Shown: positions 34,525 through 44,688, numbered from the stretch's first letter. The stretch is 64,000 nt of DNA from CBDCVD01 sp965224015 (GCA_965224015.1 OZ245032.1:2418001-2482000), one strand, 5' to 3'. The notes: a model not told the origin generated them from the letters alone. A program made the numbers and translations.

Positions 34525-37014
34525 ATGGCCAAGTTGCCGTCACATACGCGGGTTGTGGTAATTGGTGGCGGCGCGGTGGGCTGCTCTGTGCTGTATCATC
34601 TGACTCAGATGGGTTGGCGCGATTGTCTTTTGTTGGAGAGCAACGAACTCACTTCCGGCTCCAGCTGGCACGCGGCGGGAAATTGTCCCAATTTCTCGAC
34701 CTCCTGGTCGATCATGAAAATGCAAAGCTACTCCACCGCGCTTTATCGCGCGCTTGGTGAGCGGGTTGATTATCCCATCAATTATCATGTCACCGGCGCC
34801 ATTCGCCTTGCCCATTCGCGCCAGCGGATGATGGAGTTTGCGCGGGTGGTGGAGATGGCGCGCCATCAGGGCATTGACGATTTTGCCCTGTTAAGCCCGG
34901 CCGAAATGCGCCCATTGTATCCGTTTCTCGAGACCCATGATCTCGAAGGGGGCAGTTATGACCCCCTTGATGGGGATATTGATCCGGCGCAACTCACCCA
35001 GGCGCTGGCCAAGGGGGCCCGTGATGAAGGCGCGAAAATTATACGCTTTTGCCCCGTGACCGGCATTGCGCAACGGGCAGGCGACTGGGTTGTCAAGACC
35101 CCGCAAGGGGAGGTGGTGTGCGAAAAGGTGGTGAACGCCGCAGGTTACCGGGCCCACGAAATCTGGTCCCTGTTTGCGCCATTTTCGATCTATCAGGATC
35201 GCCACTTGCCGTGCGTTTCCCTGGCGCACCAATATCTGATCACGGAGCCGATCCCGCAACTGGCCGCGCGGGGACAAAAGCTTCCCCTGTTACGCGACCC
35301 GGACAGTTCCTATTACCTGCGTCAGGAAAAAGACGGGCTGCTGCTCGGGCCTTATGAGCGCAACTGCCGGGTTCACTGGCAGGACGACAAGGATCCCATG
35401 CCGGATGATTTTTCCTTTCAGCTTTACCCCGACGATCTGGAGCGTCTTGAGGGGTATATTGATGATGCGTGCGCGCGGGTGCCTATTCTTGGCTCCGTTG
35501 GCGTGACGCGTGTGGTCAACGGTCCCATCCCCTATGCGCCGGATGGCAACCCTTTGATCGGTCCCATGCCGGGCATTGCAAATGCCTATGAGGCCTGTGT
35601 ATTTACATTCGGGATTGTTCAGGCGGGAGGTGCCGGCAAGGTTGCCGCGGAGTGGATTGTCGAGGGGGCTCCTGAGTGGGACATGTGGAGTTGTGACCCG
35701 CGCCGTTTCACCGGCTTTGTCGACAAGGATTACGCCCACCGGAAAGCGGTCGAGATTTATTCCCACGAATATGCCATGCACTTTCCCCACTACAACTGGC
35801 CGGACGGGCGGGACAAGCGCCTCTCAGCGGTGCATGACAGGGTGGCGGCACTGGGGGCGCAGTTTACTCCCGCAGCCGGTTGGGAGCGTGCGGCGTGGTA
35901 CGCACGCGCCGGTGACGAGACAAGCCTTCAGGCGCAACAGGGCTGGCATCGCCAGGGGCCCTGGTTTCAGGCGGTACGCGAAGAGTGCCTGGCGGTGCGC
36001 GACAGGGCCGGGCTTTGCGATTTGCCGGGGTTCTCCCGTTATCGGCTCGCAGGTGCCGATGCGGCGCGGTGGTTGGCGACAGTGATAACCGGCTCGGTGC
36101 CCCGGGTGGGGCGCATCGGGTTGGTCTACTTTGCCGATGAGAAGGGCCGCATTGTCACGGAAATGACGGTTATGCGCGTCAGCGACACGTTGATGTTTCT
36201 GCTTGCCGCTGCTGGCGCCGAGTGGCACGACCATGACTGGCTGCGCGCCCGTTTGCCGGACGCGATGGATGTGAGCCTTGATGTGAGCCTTGATGTGAGC
36301 CTTGATGTGGTTACCGATGATTTCACCTGCTTTATCCTGGCGGGCCCGAAATCGCGACAGATTCTCTCATCCCTCACCGACGCGGACTTAAGCAACGCCA
36401 CCAATCCCTGGTTGACGCACCAGTCGACGCAAATTGGCGATATCTGGGCGCAACTGGTGCGCATTTCCTATGTGGGCGAGTTGGGTTGGGAGGTGCATGT
36501 GAAGGTCAGCGACGCGCCGCAAATTTGGGAAGCGCTCTTAAAAGCCGGCGAACCCCATGGCTTGCGCCCCTTTGGTATGTACGCCATGGACAGTTTGCGT
36601 TTGGAAAAGGGCTACCGGGCCTGGAAACAGGACCTTTCCACCGACTACACCATGCTCAGCGGGGGGCTGGAGCCTTTTATCAAATGGGACAAGCCTGCCT
36701 TTGTTGGCAAGACGGCGCTGCAAAAGGAACGTGACCAGGGCGCGGGGGAGGGCTTTGCCATCCTTAGCGTCGATGCGGGCGACTGCGATGCACCCTATCT
36801 GGCGACGGTGTGGCAGGAAGATCGGCGCGTCGGGCTGGTCACCTCCGGGGGCTACGGGCACCGGGTGGACAAATCCCTTGCCTTGAGCGTTATCGCCCAA
36901 TCGGCGGCCGCACCGGGAACGGCACTGGAGATCGATATCTATGGAGAACGCCGGCCTGCTGTTGTTGAGCCCGCGCCGCCCTATGACCCGGCAAACGAAA
37001 GATTGCGTGTATGA
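34525..37014 (+). CDS. FAD-dependent dimethylglycine/sarcosine dehydrogenase-like protein 1
   Basis: 829 aa from ATG 34525, chosen because GGAGG lies 6 bp upstream; a longer frame begins at 34477. N-terminal FAD Rossmann motif VVVIGGGAVGCSVLYHL, the HAAGN segment (the family's flavin-linking His region, here Asn rather than Leu after Gly), FAO_M middle part, then an aminomethyltransferase-like folate domain with YVGELGWEVHV and a GCV_T C-terminal part. Such enzymes demethylate dimethylglycine or sarcosine, passing formaldehyde-level carbon to tetrahydrofolate. An in-frame VSLD repeat (three and a half units, near residue 591) is a slippage mark. A paralogue follows 139 bp downstream. Confidence 0.82.
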   Translation: MAKLPSHTRVVVIGGGAVGCSVLYHLTQMGWRDCLLLESNELTSGSSWHAAGNCPNFSTSWSIMKMQSYSTALYRALGERVDYPINYHVTGAIRLAHSRQRMMEFARVVEMARHQGIDDFALLSPAEMRPLYPFLETHDLEGGSYDPLDGDIDPAQLTQALAKGARDEGAKIIRFCPVTGIAQRAGDWVVKTPQGEVVCEKVVNAAGYRAHEIWSLFAPFSIYQDRHLPCVSLAHQYLITEPIPQLAARGQKLPLLRDPDSSYYLRQEKDGLLLGPYERNCRVHWQDDKDPMPDDFSFQLYPDDLERLEGYIDDACARVPILGSVGVTRVVNGPIPYAPDGNPLIGPMPGIANAYEACVFTFGIVQAGGAGKVAAEWIVEGAPEWDMWSCDPRRFTGFVDKDYAHRKAVEIYSHEYAMHFPHYNWPDGRDKRLSAVHDRVAALGAQFTPAAGWERAAWYARAGDETSLQAQQGWHRQGPWFQAVREECLAVRDRAGLCDLPGFSRYRLAGADAARWLATVITGSVPRVGRIGLVYFADEKGRIVTEMTVMRVSDTLMFLLAAAGAEWHDHDWLRARLPDAMDVSLDVSLDVSLDVVTDDFTCFILAGPKSRQILSSLTDADLSNATNPWLTHQSTQIGDIWAQLVRISYVGELGWEVHVKVSDAPQIWEALLKAGEPHGLRPFGMYAMDSLRLEKGYRAWKQDLSTDYTMLSGGLEPFIKWDKPAFVGKTALQKERDQGAGEGFAILSVDAGDCDAPYLATVWQEDRRVGLVTSGGYGHRVDKSLALSVIAQSAAAPGTALEIDIYGERRPAVVEPAPPYDPANERLRV

Positions 37015-37153
37015 GAAAACAGAATTATTCTCGCTTTCGCGATGGCGGTTTTACCGGTTTTACCGGGATTGTCGGCGTCGGCGTCGGCGTCAACACCAAC
37101 ACCAAAACCAGCACCATCACCAACACTGACCGTTTGCAAAAAGTCCGCAGCCT

Positions 37154-39670
37154 ATGAGCGAAGTTGGTCACAATCCTCCCCATCCTCCCCATCCTCCCCA
37201 TCCTCCCCGTCATGCCCGCGCGGTGATAATCGGCGGCGGCGTATCCGGTTGCTCGGTAGCCTATCATCTGGCCAAACTGGGGTGGGAGGATGTGGTGTTG
37301 CTGGAGCGCCGGCAACTGACCTGCGGTACCACCTGGCATGCCGCCGGCCTTATCGGGCAGTTGCGGGCCAGCCAAAACATGACCCGTCTGGCCAAATATT
37401 CCGCCGATCTTTATGTGCGACTGGAGGCGGAAACCGGCGTTGCCACGGGCATGCGGCAGACAGGTTCGCTTACGGTGGCGCTCACCAGGGAGCGGCGTGA
37501 GGAGATTTTGCGCCAGGCCGCCCTGGCGCGGGCGTTTGATGTGGAAGCGCACGAAATCACAGTGGGGGAACTGAAACAGCTCTATCCGCACCTGAATACA
37601 GACGGGGTGGTTGCGGCGGTCCATTTGCCCAAGGACGGGCAATGCGATCCGGCCAATATTGCCCTGGCTCTGGCCAAGGGGGCACGGCAATATGGGGCCC
37701 GTGTCATCGAAGGGGTCTCGGTCACCGGTGTTACCCAGCGCGATGGGCAGGTGCGCGGCGTGTCCTGGGCGCGCGGCACCGGCGAGGAGGCCGAACGCGG
37801 CCACATAGCCACTGAGGTTGTTGTCAACTGTGCCGGCATGTGGGCGCGCGAACTGGGCGCCCTATGCGATGTGAACATCCCGCTGCACCCGTGCGAGCAT
37901 TTTTACATTGTGACAGAGGCCATTGCGGGGCTGGAGCGCTTACCCGCGCTTAGGGTGCCGGACGAGTGCGCGTACTACAAGGAAGACGCGGGCAAGATGC
38001 TGCTGGGCGCTTTCGAGCCCAAGGCCAAGCCCTGGGGAATGGCGGGCATTGCCGCTGATTTTTGCTTTGACCAACTGCCCGAGGATATCGATCATTTTGA
38101 GCCGATCCTGGAAATGGGAATTAACCGCATGCCATTGCTTGCGGATGCGGGGATCCACACGTTTTTCAATGGCCCGGAGAGCTTTACCCCGGATGATCGC
38201 TACTATTTGGGGCAGGCGCCGAACCTGCGCGGCTATTGGGTGGCCGCCGGTTATAATTCCATCGGCATCGTCTCATCGGGAGGCGCTGGCTTTGCCCTGG
38301 CCCAGTGGATTAATGACCGCGCCCCACCCTTTGATTTGTGGGAGGTTGATATTCGCCGCGCCATGCCGTTCCAGGGCAATCGTGCCTATTTGCGTGAGCG
38401 GGTCTCGGAGACCCTGGGGCTTTTATACGCCGATCACTTCCCCTATCGCCAGCCGGAGACGGCGCGGGGCGTTCGCCGCTCGCCCTTGCATGAACACCTG
38501 AAGCGCGCCGGCGCCTGCTTCGGTGAGACCGCCGGATGGGAACGCGCCAACTGGTTTGCGCCAAAGGGCGTAACCCCTGCCTACGATTATACCTGGAGCC
38601 GCCAGAACTGGTTCGCCTATGCCGCCAACGAGCACCGCGCGGTGCGCCAAGGTGTCGGGCTTTTTGATATGTCGTCGTTCGGCAAAATCCGTGTCGAGGG
38701 ACATGACGCGGAAGATGTGCTGCAACATATCTGCGGCGCCGATGTGGCCGTGCCTGCGGGGCGCATCGTTTACACCCAGTTTCTCAACGAACGGGCGGGG
38801 ATTGAGGCCGACGTGACCGTAACCCGCCTGAGCGAAACCGCGTTTCTGGTGGTCACGCCGGCGGCAACCCTTGTGCGCGATCTTGCCTGGATCCAGCGCC
38901 ATATCCCGCGCCAGGCCCATTGCACGGCAATCGACGTGACGGCAAGTGAGGCGGTGATTTGCATCATGGGACCCCGGGCCCGGGATCTCATACAGGGGTT
39001 AACCCCCAACACTATGGCCAATGAAGCCTTTCCCTTCGCCCACGCCCGCACCATTGAGCTTGGCATGGGGTTGGCGCGCGCCCATCGCATATCCTATGTG
39101 GGCGAATTGGGTTGGGAACTCTATGTGAGTACCGACATGGCCGCCCATGTCTACGAGACGATCATTGAGAAGGGCACGGATCATGGACTGGTTCACTGTG
39201 GTCTGCATGTGCTTGATTCGTGCCGTATTGAAAAGGCATTTCGCCACTTTGGCCATGATATTACCGACGAGGATCATGTGCTTGAGGCGGGGCTGGGTTT
39301 TGCGGTCAAGGTCGACAAACCCGGCTCGCGGTTTGGTGATTTTATTGGTCGCGATGCGGTGCTGCGCAAGCGCGAAACAGGCCTTGAGCGCCGTCTGGTG
39401 CAGTTTATGCTCAAGAACCCCGAGCCCTTGCTATATCACAATGAACCCATCATTCGTGATGGTGAGCTTGTCAGTTATCTGACATCGGGGAACTACGGCC
39501 ATCACCTGGGGGCGGCTGTCGGACTTGGCTATGTACCCTGTCAGGCCGGCGAGACGGCCGCGGATATGCTCGGCTCGGATTACGAAATTGACATTGCCGG
39601 CACCCGCGTGCGGGCGACGGCCTCCCTCAGGCCCCTTTACGATGCAAAGGCGGAGCGAATGAAACAATGA
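37154..39670 (+). CDS. FAD-dependent dimethylglycine/sarcosine dehydrogenase-like protein 2
   Basis: 838 aa, same domain order as the preceding gene: FAD motif AVIIGGGVSGCSVAYHL, the canonical flavin-linking HAAGLIGQLRAS, FAO_M, GCV_T with YVGELGWELYV. The N-terminus has a NPPHPPHPPHPP repeat encoded by reiterated CATCCTCCC units. Canonical flavin residues make this the better dimethylglycine dehydrogenase candidate. It overlaps the next gene by 4 bp (ATGA), so it is translationally coupled to the PEP-mutase family enzyme. Substrate not certain. Confidence 0.83.
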   Translation: MSEVGHNPPHPPHPPHPPRHARAVIIGGGVSGCSVAYHLAKLGWEDVVLLERRQLTCGTTWHAAGLIGQLRASQNMTRLAKYSADLYVRLEAETGVATGMRQTGSLTVALTRERREEILRQAALARAFDVEAHEITVGELKQLYPHLNTDGVVAAVHLPKDGQCDPANIALALAKGARQYGARVIEGVSVTGVTQRDGQVRGVSWARGTGEEAERGHIATEVVVNCAGMWARELGALCDVNIPLHPCEHFYIVTEAIAGLERLPALRVPDECAYYKEDAGKMLLGAFEPKAKPWGMAGIAADFCFDQLPEDIDHFEPILEMGINRMPLLADAGIHTFFNGPESFTPDDRYYLGQAPNLRGYWVAAGYNSIGIVSSGGAGFALAQWINDRAPPFDLWEVDIRRAMPFQGNRAYLRERVSETLGLLYADHFPYRQPETARGVRRSPLHEHLKRAGACFGETAGWERANWFAPKGVTPAYDYTWSRQNWFAYAANEHRAVRQGVGLFDMSSFGKIRVEGHDAEDVLQHICGADVAVPAGRIVYTQFLNERAGIEADVTVTRLSETAFLVVTPAATLVRDLAWIQRHIPRQAHCTAIDVTASEAVICIMGPRARDLIQGLTPNTMANEAFPFAHARTIELGMGLARAHRISYVGELGWELYVSTDMAAHVYETIIEKGTDHGLVHCGLHVLDSCRIEKAFRHFGHDITDEDHVLEAGLGFAVKVDKPGSRFGDFIGRDAVLRKRETGLERRLVQFMLKNPEPLLYHNEPIIRDGELVSYLTSGNYGHHLGAAVGLGYVPCQAGETAADMLGSDYEIDIAGTRVRATASLRPLYDAKAERMKQ

Positions 39671-40479
39671 CATCGCAAGCGGAAAAAGGTGCGCGTTTTC
39701 GTGACCTGCACCACCAGAACAAAGCCTTTATCCTGCCCAACCCGTGGGATGCGGCCAGTGCCCGCATAATGGCCCATATGGGGTTTGACGCGCTGGCCAG
39801 CGGCAGTTGGGCCGCCTCTTTGATGCTTGGCAAAACCGATGGCGGCAATCTGACCCTCGCGGAGGCCATTGCCCATGCCAAAACCATTGCGGATGCGGTT
39901 GATGTACCGGTATCGGCGGATCTGGAAAACGGTTACGGGCACACGCGAGACCATGTGGCCAAGGCGGTCCGCAGTGCGGCCGCAGCGGGGTTGGTGGGGG
40001 GCTCCATAGAAGATTACACCGGCGATGCGGATAATCCGTTTTATCCCATTGATGTGGCCGCAGAGCGGATTGCGGCGGCGGTGGAGGCCGCCCGCGCCCT
40101 CGACTTTCCCTTTACCGTGACCGCACGGGCTGAGAATTTCGGTAAGGGGCGGGCCGACCTTGATGACACGATTGCCCGCCTTCGCGCCTATGAGCAAGCC
40201 GGGGCCGACGTGCTTTATGCGATCCGTTTGCCCGATTTGCAGACCATCCGGGCGGTCTGCGATGCGCTGGAGAGGCCGGTAAACGTTTTGATCGGAACCG
40301 GGGCCAATGTCGATGCGCTTGCCGCGGCGGGGGTTACCCGTATCAGTCTGGGGCCTTATCTTTTTGGCGCCGCGTACCAGGCGGTTATCGATGCCGGTTC
40401 TAAGATGCAAGAGGGCGGTTTTGCGGGAATGGAAGCCATCAATTTGGCCGATATTGCTGACACGCTCTCTAGAGTGTAA
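39667..40479 (+). CDS. Isocitrate lyase / PEP mutase superfamily protein
   Basis: 270 aa TIM-barrel enzyme. Family signs are ILPNPWDAASARIMAHMGFDALASGS, SADLENGYG near 75-84, GGSIEDYTGD near 107-116 and the TARAENF segment. The group includes oxaloacetate decarboxylase, methylisocitrate lyase-like and phosphonate enzymes; the KKCGH-type motif of true isocitrate lyases is not seen. It is in one operon between the dehydrogenases and the MttB gene, so it may handle a C2/C3 product of the same pathway (inference). The 3' end carries a CACGCTCTCTAGAGTGT palindrome. Confidence 0.78.
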   Translation: MTSQAEKGARFRDLHHQNKAFILPNPWDAASARIMAHMGFDALASGSWAASLMLGKTDGGNLTLAEAIAHAKTIADAVDVPVSADLENGYGHTRDHVAKAVRSAAAAGLVGGSIEDYTGDADNPFYPIDVAAERIAAAVEAARALDFPFTVTARAENFGKGRADLDDTIARLRAYEQAGADVLYAIRLPDLQTIRAVCDALERPVNVLIGTGANVDALAAAGVTRISLGPYLFGAAYQAVIDAGSKMQEGGFAGMEAINLADIADTLSRV

Positions 40480-40494
40480 AGAGGAGGCCAGGCC

Positions 40495-42060
40495 ATGGGA
40501 AATGAGACTTCGGCAAACCCCGTGCGCCGCGCCGGGGGACGCAAGGCCCGCCAGGCTTTAAGGGCCGCACCCCTTGCAGAAGATATCCGTCCTATTCGTC
40601 CCGGGCTTGTCGGCGGCCAGTATCGCCCCCTTAAAGATGCAGACATGAAGCGCATCCATGGCGCTGCGCTTGCGGCGTTACAGACAATCGGGGTGGCGGA
40701 TGCCCCGCCCTCCGGGGTCGACGCCATGGTCGCCCTTGGTGCCGAATACGGCGATGACGCCCGCCTGCGATTTCCGCCGACACTGGTGGAGGACACGATC
40801 GCCAAAGCGCCGCGCATGTTGACCCTGCATGCCCAGGCACCGCATCATGACATGCGGCTGAAAGACGCACGGGTGCATTTTGGCACCGCCGGAGCCGCGG
40901 TGCATTGCGTCGATATTGAGGGGCGCAATTATCGCGAGTCGCAGTTGCAGGACCTCTACGACGCCGCGCGCATTGTCGAGGAGATGGACAATATCCACTT
41001 CTACCAAAGACCTGTGGTGGCGCGCGATATGGTGGACCCGACGGACCTTGATCTGAACACCCTTTATGCCTGTCTTAAAGGAACAACAAAGCATATTGGT
41101 GTGAGCTTTACAGGGGTTGAGCGGGCCCGCAAAGCGTTTGCGATGCTGCACCTTGTTGCGGGCTCCGAGGCGGCGTGGCGGGCGCGTCCTTTTGTTTCAG
41201 GCAGCTTTACCTTCGTGGTACCGCCGATGAAGTTTGCCACCGAGGCCTGCGCGGTGATGGAGACCTGTATTCGCGGCGGCATGCCCGTGTTGTTGCTCTC
41301 TGCCGGACAGGCGGGCGCCACGGCCCCCGCCGCGATCGCTGGCGCGGTGGTCCAGGCGATGGCTGAGTGCCTGGCGGGGCTGATTTACGTGCGCGCCATC
41401 AAACCCGGTCATCCGGCGATCTTCGGCCCGTGGCCCTTTGTGTCGGATCTGCGCACCGGTGCCATGTCGGGCGGCTCCGGCGAACAGGCACTCCTATCGG
41501 CCGCTTGCGGCCAGATGGGACGCTTTTATGACCTGCCCACAGGCTCCGCCGCCGGTATGAGCGACGCGAAACTGCCCGACATCCAATGCGGATACGAAAA
41601 GGGCATCACCAACGTGCTTGCCGGTCTGGCCGGTACCAATCTCATCTATGAGTCCGCCGGTATGCACGGCTCGCTCCTTGGATTTTGCCTGGAAAGCCTG
41701 ATCATTGACAATGATATTCTCGGCCAGGCCATGCGCTGCGTGCGCGGCATTGAGGTCGACGACGACAGCCTGTCCCTTGCCGCCATCCGCCAAGTGTGTC
41801 TTGAAGGGCCGGGGCATTTTCTGGGTCACGATCAAACCCTTGCCCTTATGCAGCGCGACTATGTCTATCCCAGGATCGGTGACCGGTTATCACCAAAAGA
41901 ATGGGCCGAGGTCGGCAAACCCGATATTGTCGCCCGCGCCGTGGAGGAAAAAGTCCGTATTCTGTCAACGCGCTTTCCCACCCACATCGATGTCGCCCTT
42001 GACGACCGGATCAGAGACGCCTTTGACATTAAGCTGCCCCGCTCAGCGGTGCAGGGTTGA
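40495..42060 (+). CDS. mttB: Trimethylamine/betaine methyltransferase MttB family, non-pyrrolysine
   Basis: 521 aa, continuous with no in-frame amber codon, so a non-pyrrolysine member. These enzymes transfer a methyl group from quaternary or tertiary amines (glycine betaine, carnitine, proline betaine in known members) to a corrinoid protein. Seen: FGTAGAAVHCVDIEGRNYR, HIGVSFTGVERARKAFAML, SGGSGEQALLSAACGQMGRF, and the C-terminal LEGPGHFLGHDQTLALM and RDYVYPRIGD. It follows the PEP-mutase gene by 15 bp with a GAGGAGG-like ribosome site. No corrinoid protein gene is visible nearby, which leaves the acceptor unresolved. Confidence 0.83.
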   Translation: MGNETSANPVRRAGGRKARQALRAAPLAEDIRPIRPGLVGGQYRPLKDADMKRIHGAALAALQTIGVADAPPSGVDAMVALGAEYGDDARLRFPPTLVEDTIAKAPRMLTLHAQAPHHDMRLKDARVHFGTAGAAVHCVDIEGRNYRESQLQDLYDAARIVEEMDNIHFYQRPVVARDMVDPTDLDLNTLYACLKGTTKHIGVSFTGVERARKAFAMLHLVAGSEAAWRARPFVSGSFTFVVPPMKFATEACAVMETCIRGGMPVLLLSAGQAGATAPAAIAGAVVQAMAECLAGLIYVRAIKPGHPAIFGPWPFVSDLRTGAMSGGSGEQALLSAACGQMGRFYDLPTGSAAGMSDAKLPDIQCGYEKGITNVLAGLAGTNLIYESAGMHGSLLGFCLESLIIDNDILGQAMRCVRGIEVDDDSLSLAAIRQVCLEGPGHFLGHDQTLALMQRDYVYPRIGDRLSPKEWAEVGKPDIVARAVEEKVRILSTRFPTHIDVALDDRIRDAFDIKLPRSAVQG

Positions 42061-42105
42061 TGATATGCGGTTGATGAATGGTATGAAGCCGGATAAATCA
42101 CCCCT

Positions 42106-43308
42106 ATGAGCCTTTCCTTCCCCGTGCCGCCGTTTACCATTCGGGCCATCCCGGAAATCCGCTATGGCGCCGGTCTTATGAAAGACATCGGCGCCCTTGC
42201 CGCGCCTTTGGCCGACGCGTCCAGGTCGTCCAGGTCGTCCAGATCTGTGGCGATCATCGCCGATGCGGCCATGGGGCCTCTTGGACACCTGTCTCGCCTT
42301 GAAAAAGCGCTAACCCAGGCGGGCGCCCGAAGCCAGGCGTTTACCGATATCGCCGGGGACCCGAAAGTCACTACCGCGGAAGCCGCAAGAGATTTTATTC
42401 GCCGTCATGATGCCGGTCTTGTGGTGTGCCTTGGCGGTGGCTCGGCCATGGACGTGGGCAAGACCGCCGCAACGCTGGCGTTTTATGAAAAGCCCATTCT
42501 TGACTATACCATGAGTGGTATGAGTGGAGCGGCGATTACCCACTCGAGCCTGCCGAAAATCTGTATTCCCACGTCTTCGGGAACCGGATCGGAATTGTCA
42601 TCAACAAACATTCTCTCCGATGACGCGGGGCGCAAGATCTGGGTCTGGAGCGCCCTGTCAAAGCCCGACCTGGCGCTGCTTGACCCGCAGCTCAGCCTGA
42701 CCCTGCCCCCCGATCTGACCGCCTGGTCGGGGCTAGATGCGTTCTCGCATTGCCTCGAGTCCTGTACCAACAACCGCACCCATCGGGCCATTGATCTGTT
42801 TTCTCACAAAGGGTTGGCCCTGATCGCCGGCGCGCTGGAGACGGCGGTAAAGGCGCCGGACAATATCGAAGCGCGGGGCCAGATCATGCTCGGCTCCGCC
42901 TATGGGGGCATTGCTATTGACAATTGCAACGCCGCCATGGCGCATAATATCTCCCATGCCCTGGCGGCGCTGGCCCCGGTGCATCACGGTCTGGCCACCG
43001 GCTTGGCGATGGCGGTACTGATGCCATGGTGGGTTGCGGTGGATACCGACGGGGCCTTTGCCAGAGCGGCTGCGGCGTGCGGGCTTGAGGCCAATGCACA
43101 TGCGCTTTCCTCCTGGTATGGCGATTGGCTGGACAGGCTTGGGGTTGAGCGACGATTGCCAAAGGCGTTCTCGGCTTTTACCGCCGATGATCTGGCGCGC
43201 GAGATGTTGCGGCCCGAGACCTCATACATGCGCCAAAGCAACGCGCGTTTGGTGAGCGACGATGACATGGCCCGCTTTGCCCGGCAAACCATGGCCATGG
43301 GGGTGTGA
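42106..43308 (+). CDS. Iron-containing alcohol dehydrogenase
   Basis: 400 aa, group III alcohol dehydrogenase. NAD-binding VVCLGGGSAMDVGKTAA near 105-121, PTSSGTGSELSSTNI, metal-site segments WSGLDAFSHCLESC and NISHALAALAPVHHGLATG with the expected His ligands. An RSSRSSRS repeat at about residues 39-46 comes from reiterated TCCAGGTCG units. It ends the plus-strand run starting at 34.5 kb and may oxidise or reduce an aldehyde intermediate; the true substrate is unknown. Confidence 0.85.
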   Translation: MSLSFPVPPFTIRAIPEIRYGAGLMKDIGALAAPLADASRSSRSSRSVAIIADAAMGPLGHLSRLEKALTQAGARSQAFTDIAGDPKVTTAEAARDFIRRHDAGLVVCLGGGSAMDVGKTAATLAFYEKPILDYTMSGMSGAAITHSSLPKICIPTSSGTGSELSSTNILSDDAGRKIWVWSALSKPDLALLDPQLSLTLPPDLTAWSGLDAFSHCLESCTNNRTHRAIDLFSHKGLALIAGALETAVKAPDNIEARGQIMLGSAYGGIAIDNCNAAMAHNISHALAALAPVHHGLATGLAMAVLMPWWVAVDTDGAFARAAAACGLEANAHALSSWYGDWLDRLGVERRLPKAFSAFTADDLAREMLRPETSYMRQSNARLVSDDDMARFARQTMAMGV

Positions 43309-43367
43309 AGCACAAGGGGAGGGTATTGTGAGCCTTGCGTTTGTTGTAACCGCAATGTCGGTAGTAA

Positions 43368-43465
43368 TACCAAGGGTCCTTAACAAGGGCTCATGGTTTA
43401 GCGTCTGTCAAGTGCGTTATCAAGGCCCCACCCCAGTCGGCGTGTCTATAAAGCCAATACCGCTA
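43368..43465 (-). repeat. Family A palindromic repeat (worn right end)
   Basis: TACCAAGGGTCC to CCGCTAGCA; the last bases have diverged from CCGCTGGTA. It separates the Fe-ADH gene from the enolase-superfamily gene. Confidence 0.8.
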
Positions 43466-43484
43466 GCAACGGGATACACGGGCG

Positions 43485-44669
43485 ATGAAAATCACGGACC
43501 TTAAGACCTTTGTGGTTGGCAATCCGCCCCCTGGTTTTGGCGGGCGGTATTTTATTTTTCTCAAACTCATCACCGACACCGGCATTGAAGGGGTGGGAGA
43601 GGTCTACAGTGTGCCGTTTCATCCCCATACTGTGGAGGCTATGGTGCGTGATGTGTTTGAGCGCCGGGTTTTAGGTCGTGACCCCACGCACATTGAGACC
43701 CTGTGGCGCCAGGTGTACGCATCCGGCTATACGCAGCGCCCCGACACGTCCCTTATGGGGATCCTGAGCGCCATGGAAATGGCCTGCTGGGATATCATCG
43801 GCAAGGACCTGGGGCGTCCGGTTTGCGATCTTCTTGGCGGCCGGGTACGGGATCGGCTGCGCACCTATACCTATCTTTACCCCCAAGGGAACGACAAGGC
43901 AGATGTGTACACAGATGCCGATGCGGCGGCCGCGCGGGCCCTGCAAATGGTCGATCTGGGGTTTACCGCGCTCAAGTTTGATCCGGTTGGTCCCTATACC
44001 GCGTTCGACCCGCGCCAGTTGTCCATGGAGAGGCTTGTCCACGCCGAGCGTTTTGTGAAAACGTTGCGTCAGGCGGTGGGAGACCGGGCTGATTTACTGT
44101 TCGGCACCCACGGGCAAATGACCCCGGCGGCGGCCATTCGCCTGGCACGCCGGCTGGAGCCCTTTGATCCGCTGTGGTTTGAGGAGCCCACGCCGCCTGA
44201 GATGCCGGAGGAAATGGCCAAAGTGGCTCGGCAAACGTCGATACCCATCGCTACCGGCGAAAGGTTATCGACAAAATACGAATTTGCCCGAGTGCTGCGA
44301 AGCGGTGCGGCGTCCATACTGCAAATGGCCCTTGGACGTGTGGGGGGCCTGCTGGAGGCCAAAAAAATCGCCGGCATGGCGGAGGCGCATTATGCACAGA
44401 TCGCCCCGCATCTTTATTGTGGCCCCATCGAAGGCGCGGCCAATATTCATCTTAGCGCCTGCGTCCCAAACTTTCTTATTCTTGAGAGTATTCTGACCTG
44501 GGGAGGGTTCCACGCGCGCATTCTTAAAAAGCCGATCCCGTGGGAGCAGGGCTATGTGCTGGTGCCGTCGGAGCCTGGCCTTGGGGTCGAACTTGACGAA
44601 GACGTTGCGCGCGCCCATTGCTATACGGGCACCGACTTGCATTTGGAAATGCAGATGACCCCTCTTTGA
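43485..44669 (+). CDS. Mandelate racemase / muconate lactonizing enzyme family protein
   Basis: 394 aa enolase-superfamily enzyme, probably a sugar-acid dehydratase or racemase. Capping N-domain (1-120, ETLWRQVYASGYTQRP, MACWDIIGKDLGRPVCDLLGG) and barrel domain with ALKFDPVGP, DLLFGTHGQMTPAAAIRLA, WFEEPTPPE and IATGERLSTKYEF, then QMALGRVGGLLEAKKIAGMAEAH. The metal-ligand acids are in place, while the exact acid/base pair cannot be assigned by eye. The preceding repeat sets it off from the methylamine run, so co-transcription is unsure. Confidence 0.82.
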   Translation: MKITDLKTFVVGNPPPGFGGRYFIFLKLITDTGIEGVGEVYSVPFHPHTVEAMVRDVFERRVLGRDPTHIETLWRQVYASGYTQRPDTSLMGILSAMEMACWDIIGKDLGRPVCDLLGGRVRDRLRTYTYLYPQGNDKADVYTDADAAAARALQMVDLGFTALKFDPVGPYTAFDPRQLSMERLVHAERFVKTLRQAVGDRADLLFGTHGQMTPAAAIRLARRLEPFDPLWFEEPTPPEMPEEMAKVARQTSIPIATGERLSTKYEFARVLRSGAASILQMALGRVGGLLEAKKIAGMAEAHYAQIAPHLYCGPIEGAANIHLSACVPNFLILESILTWGGFHARILKKPIPWEQGYVLVPSEPGLGVELDEDVARAHCYTGTDLHLEMQMTPL

Positions 44670-44688
44670 CCCGTTCAGCATGGGGTTA

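Noticed and set aside
40495..42060. Pyrrolysine (amber read-through) MttB
   Set aside because: The gene is continuous with no in-frame TAG, so it belongs to the non-pyrrolysine group.
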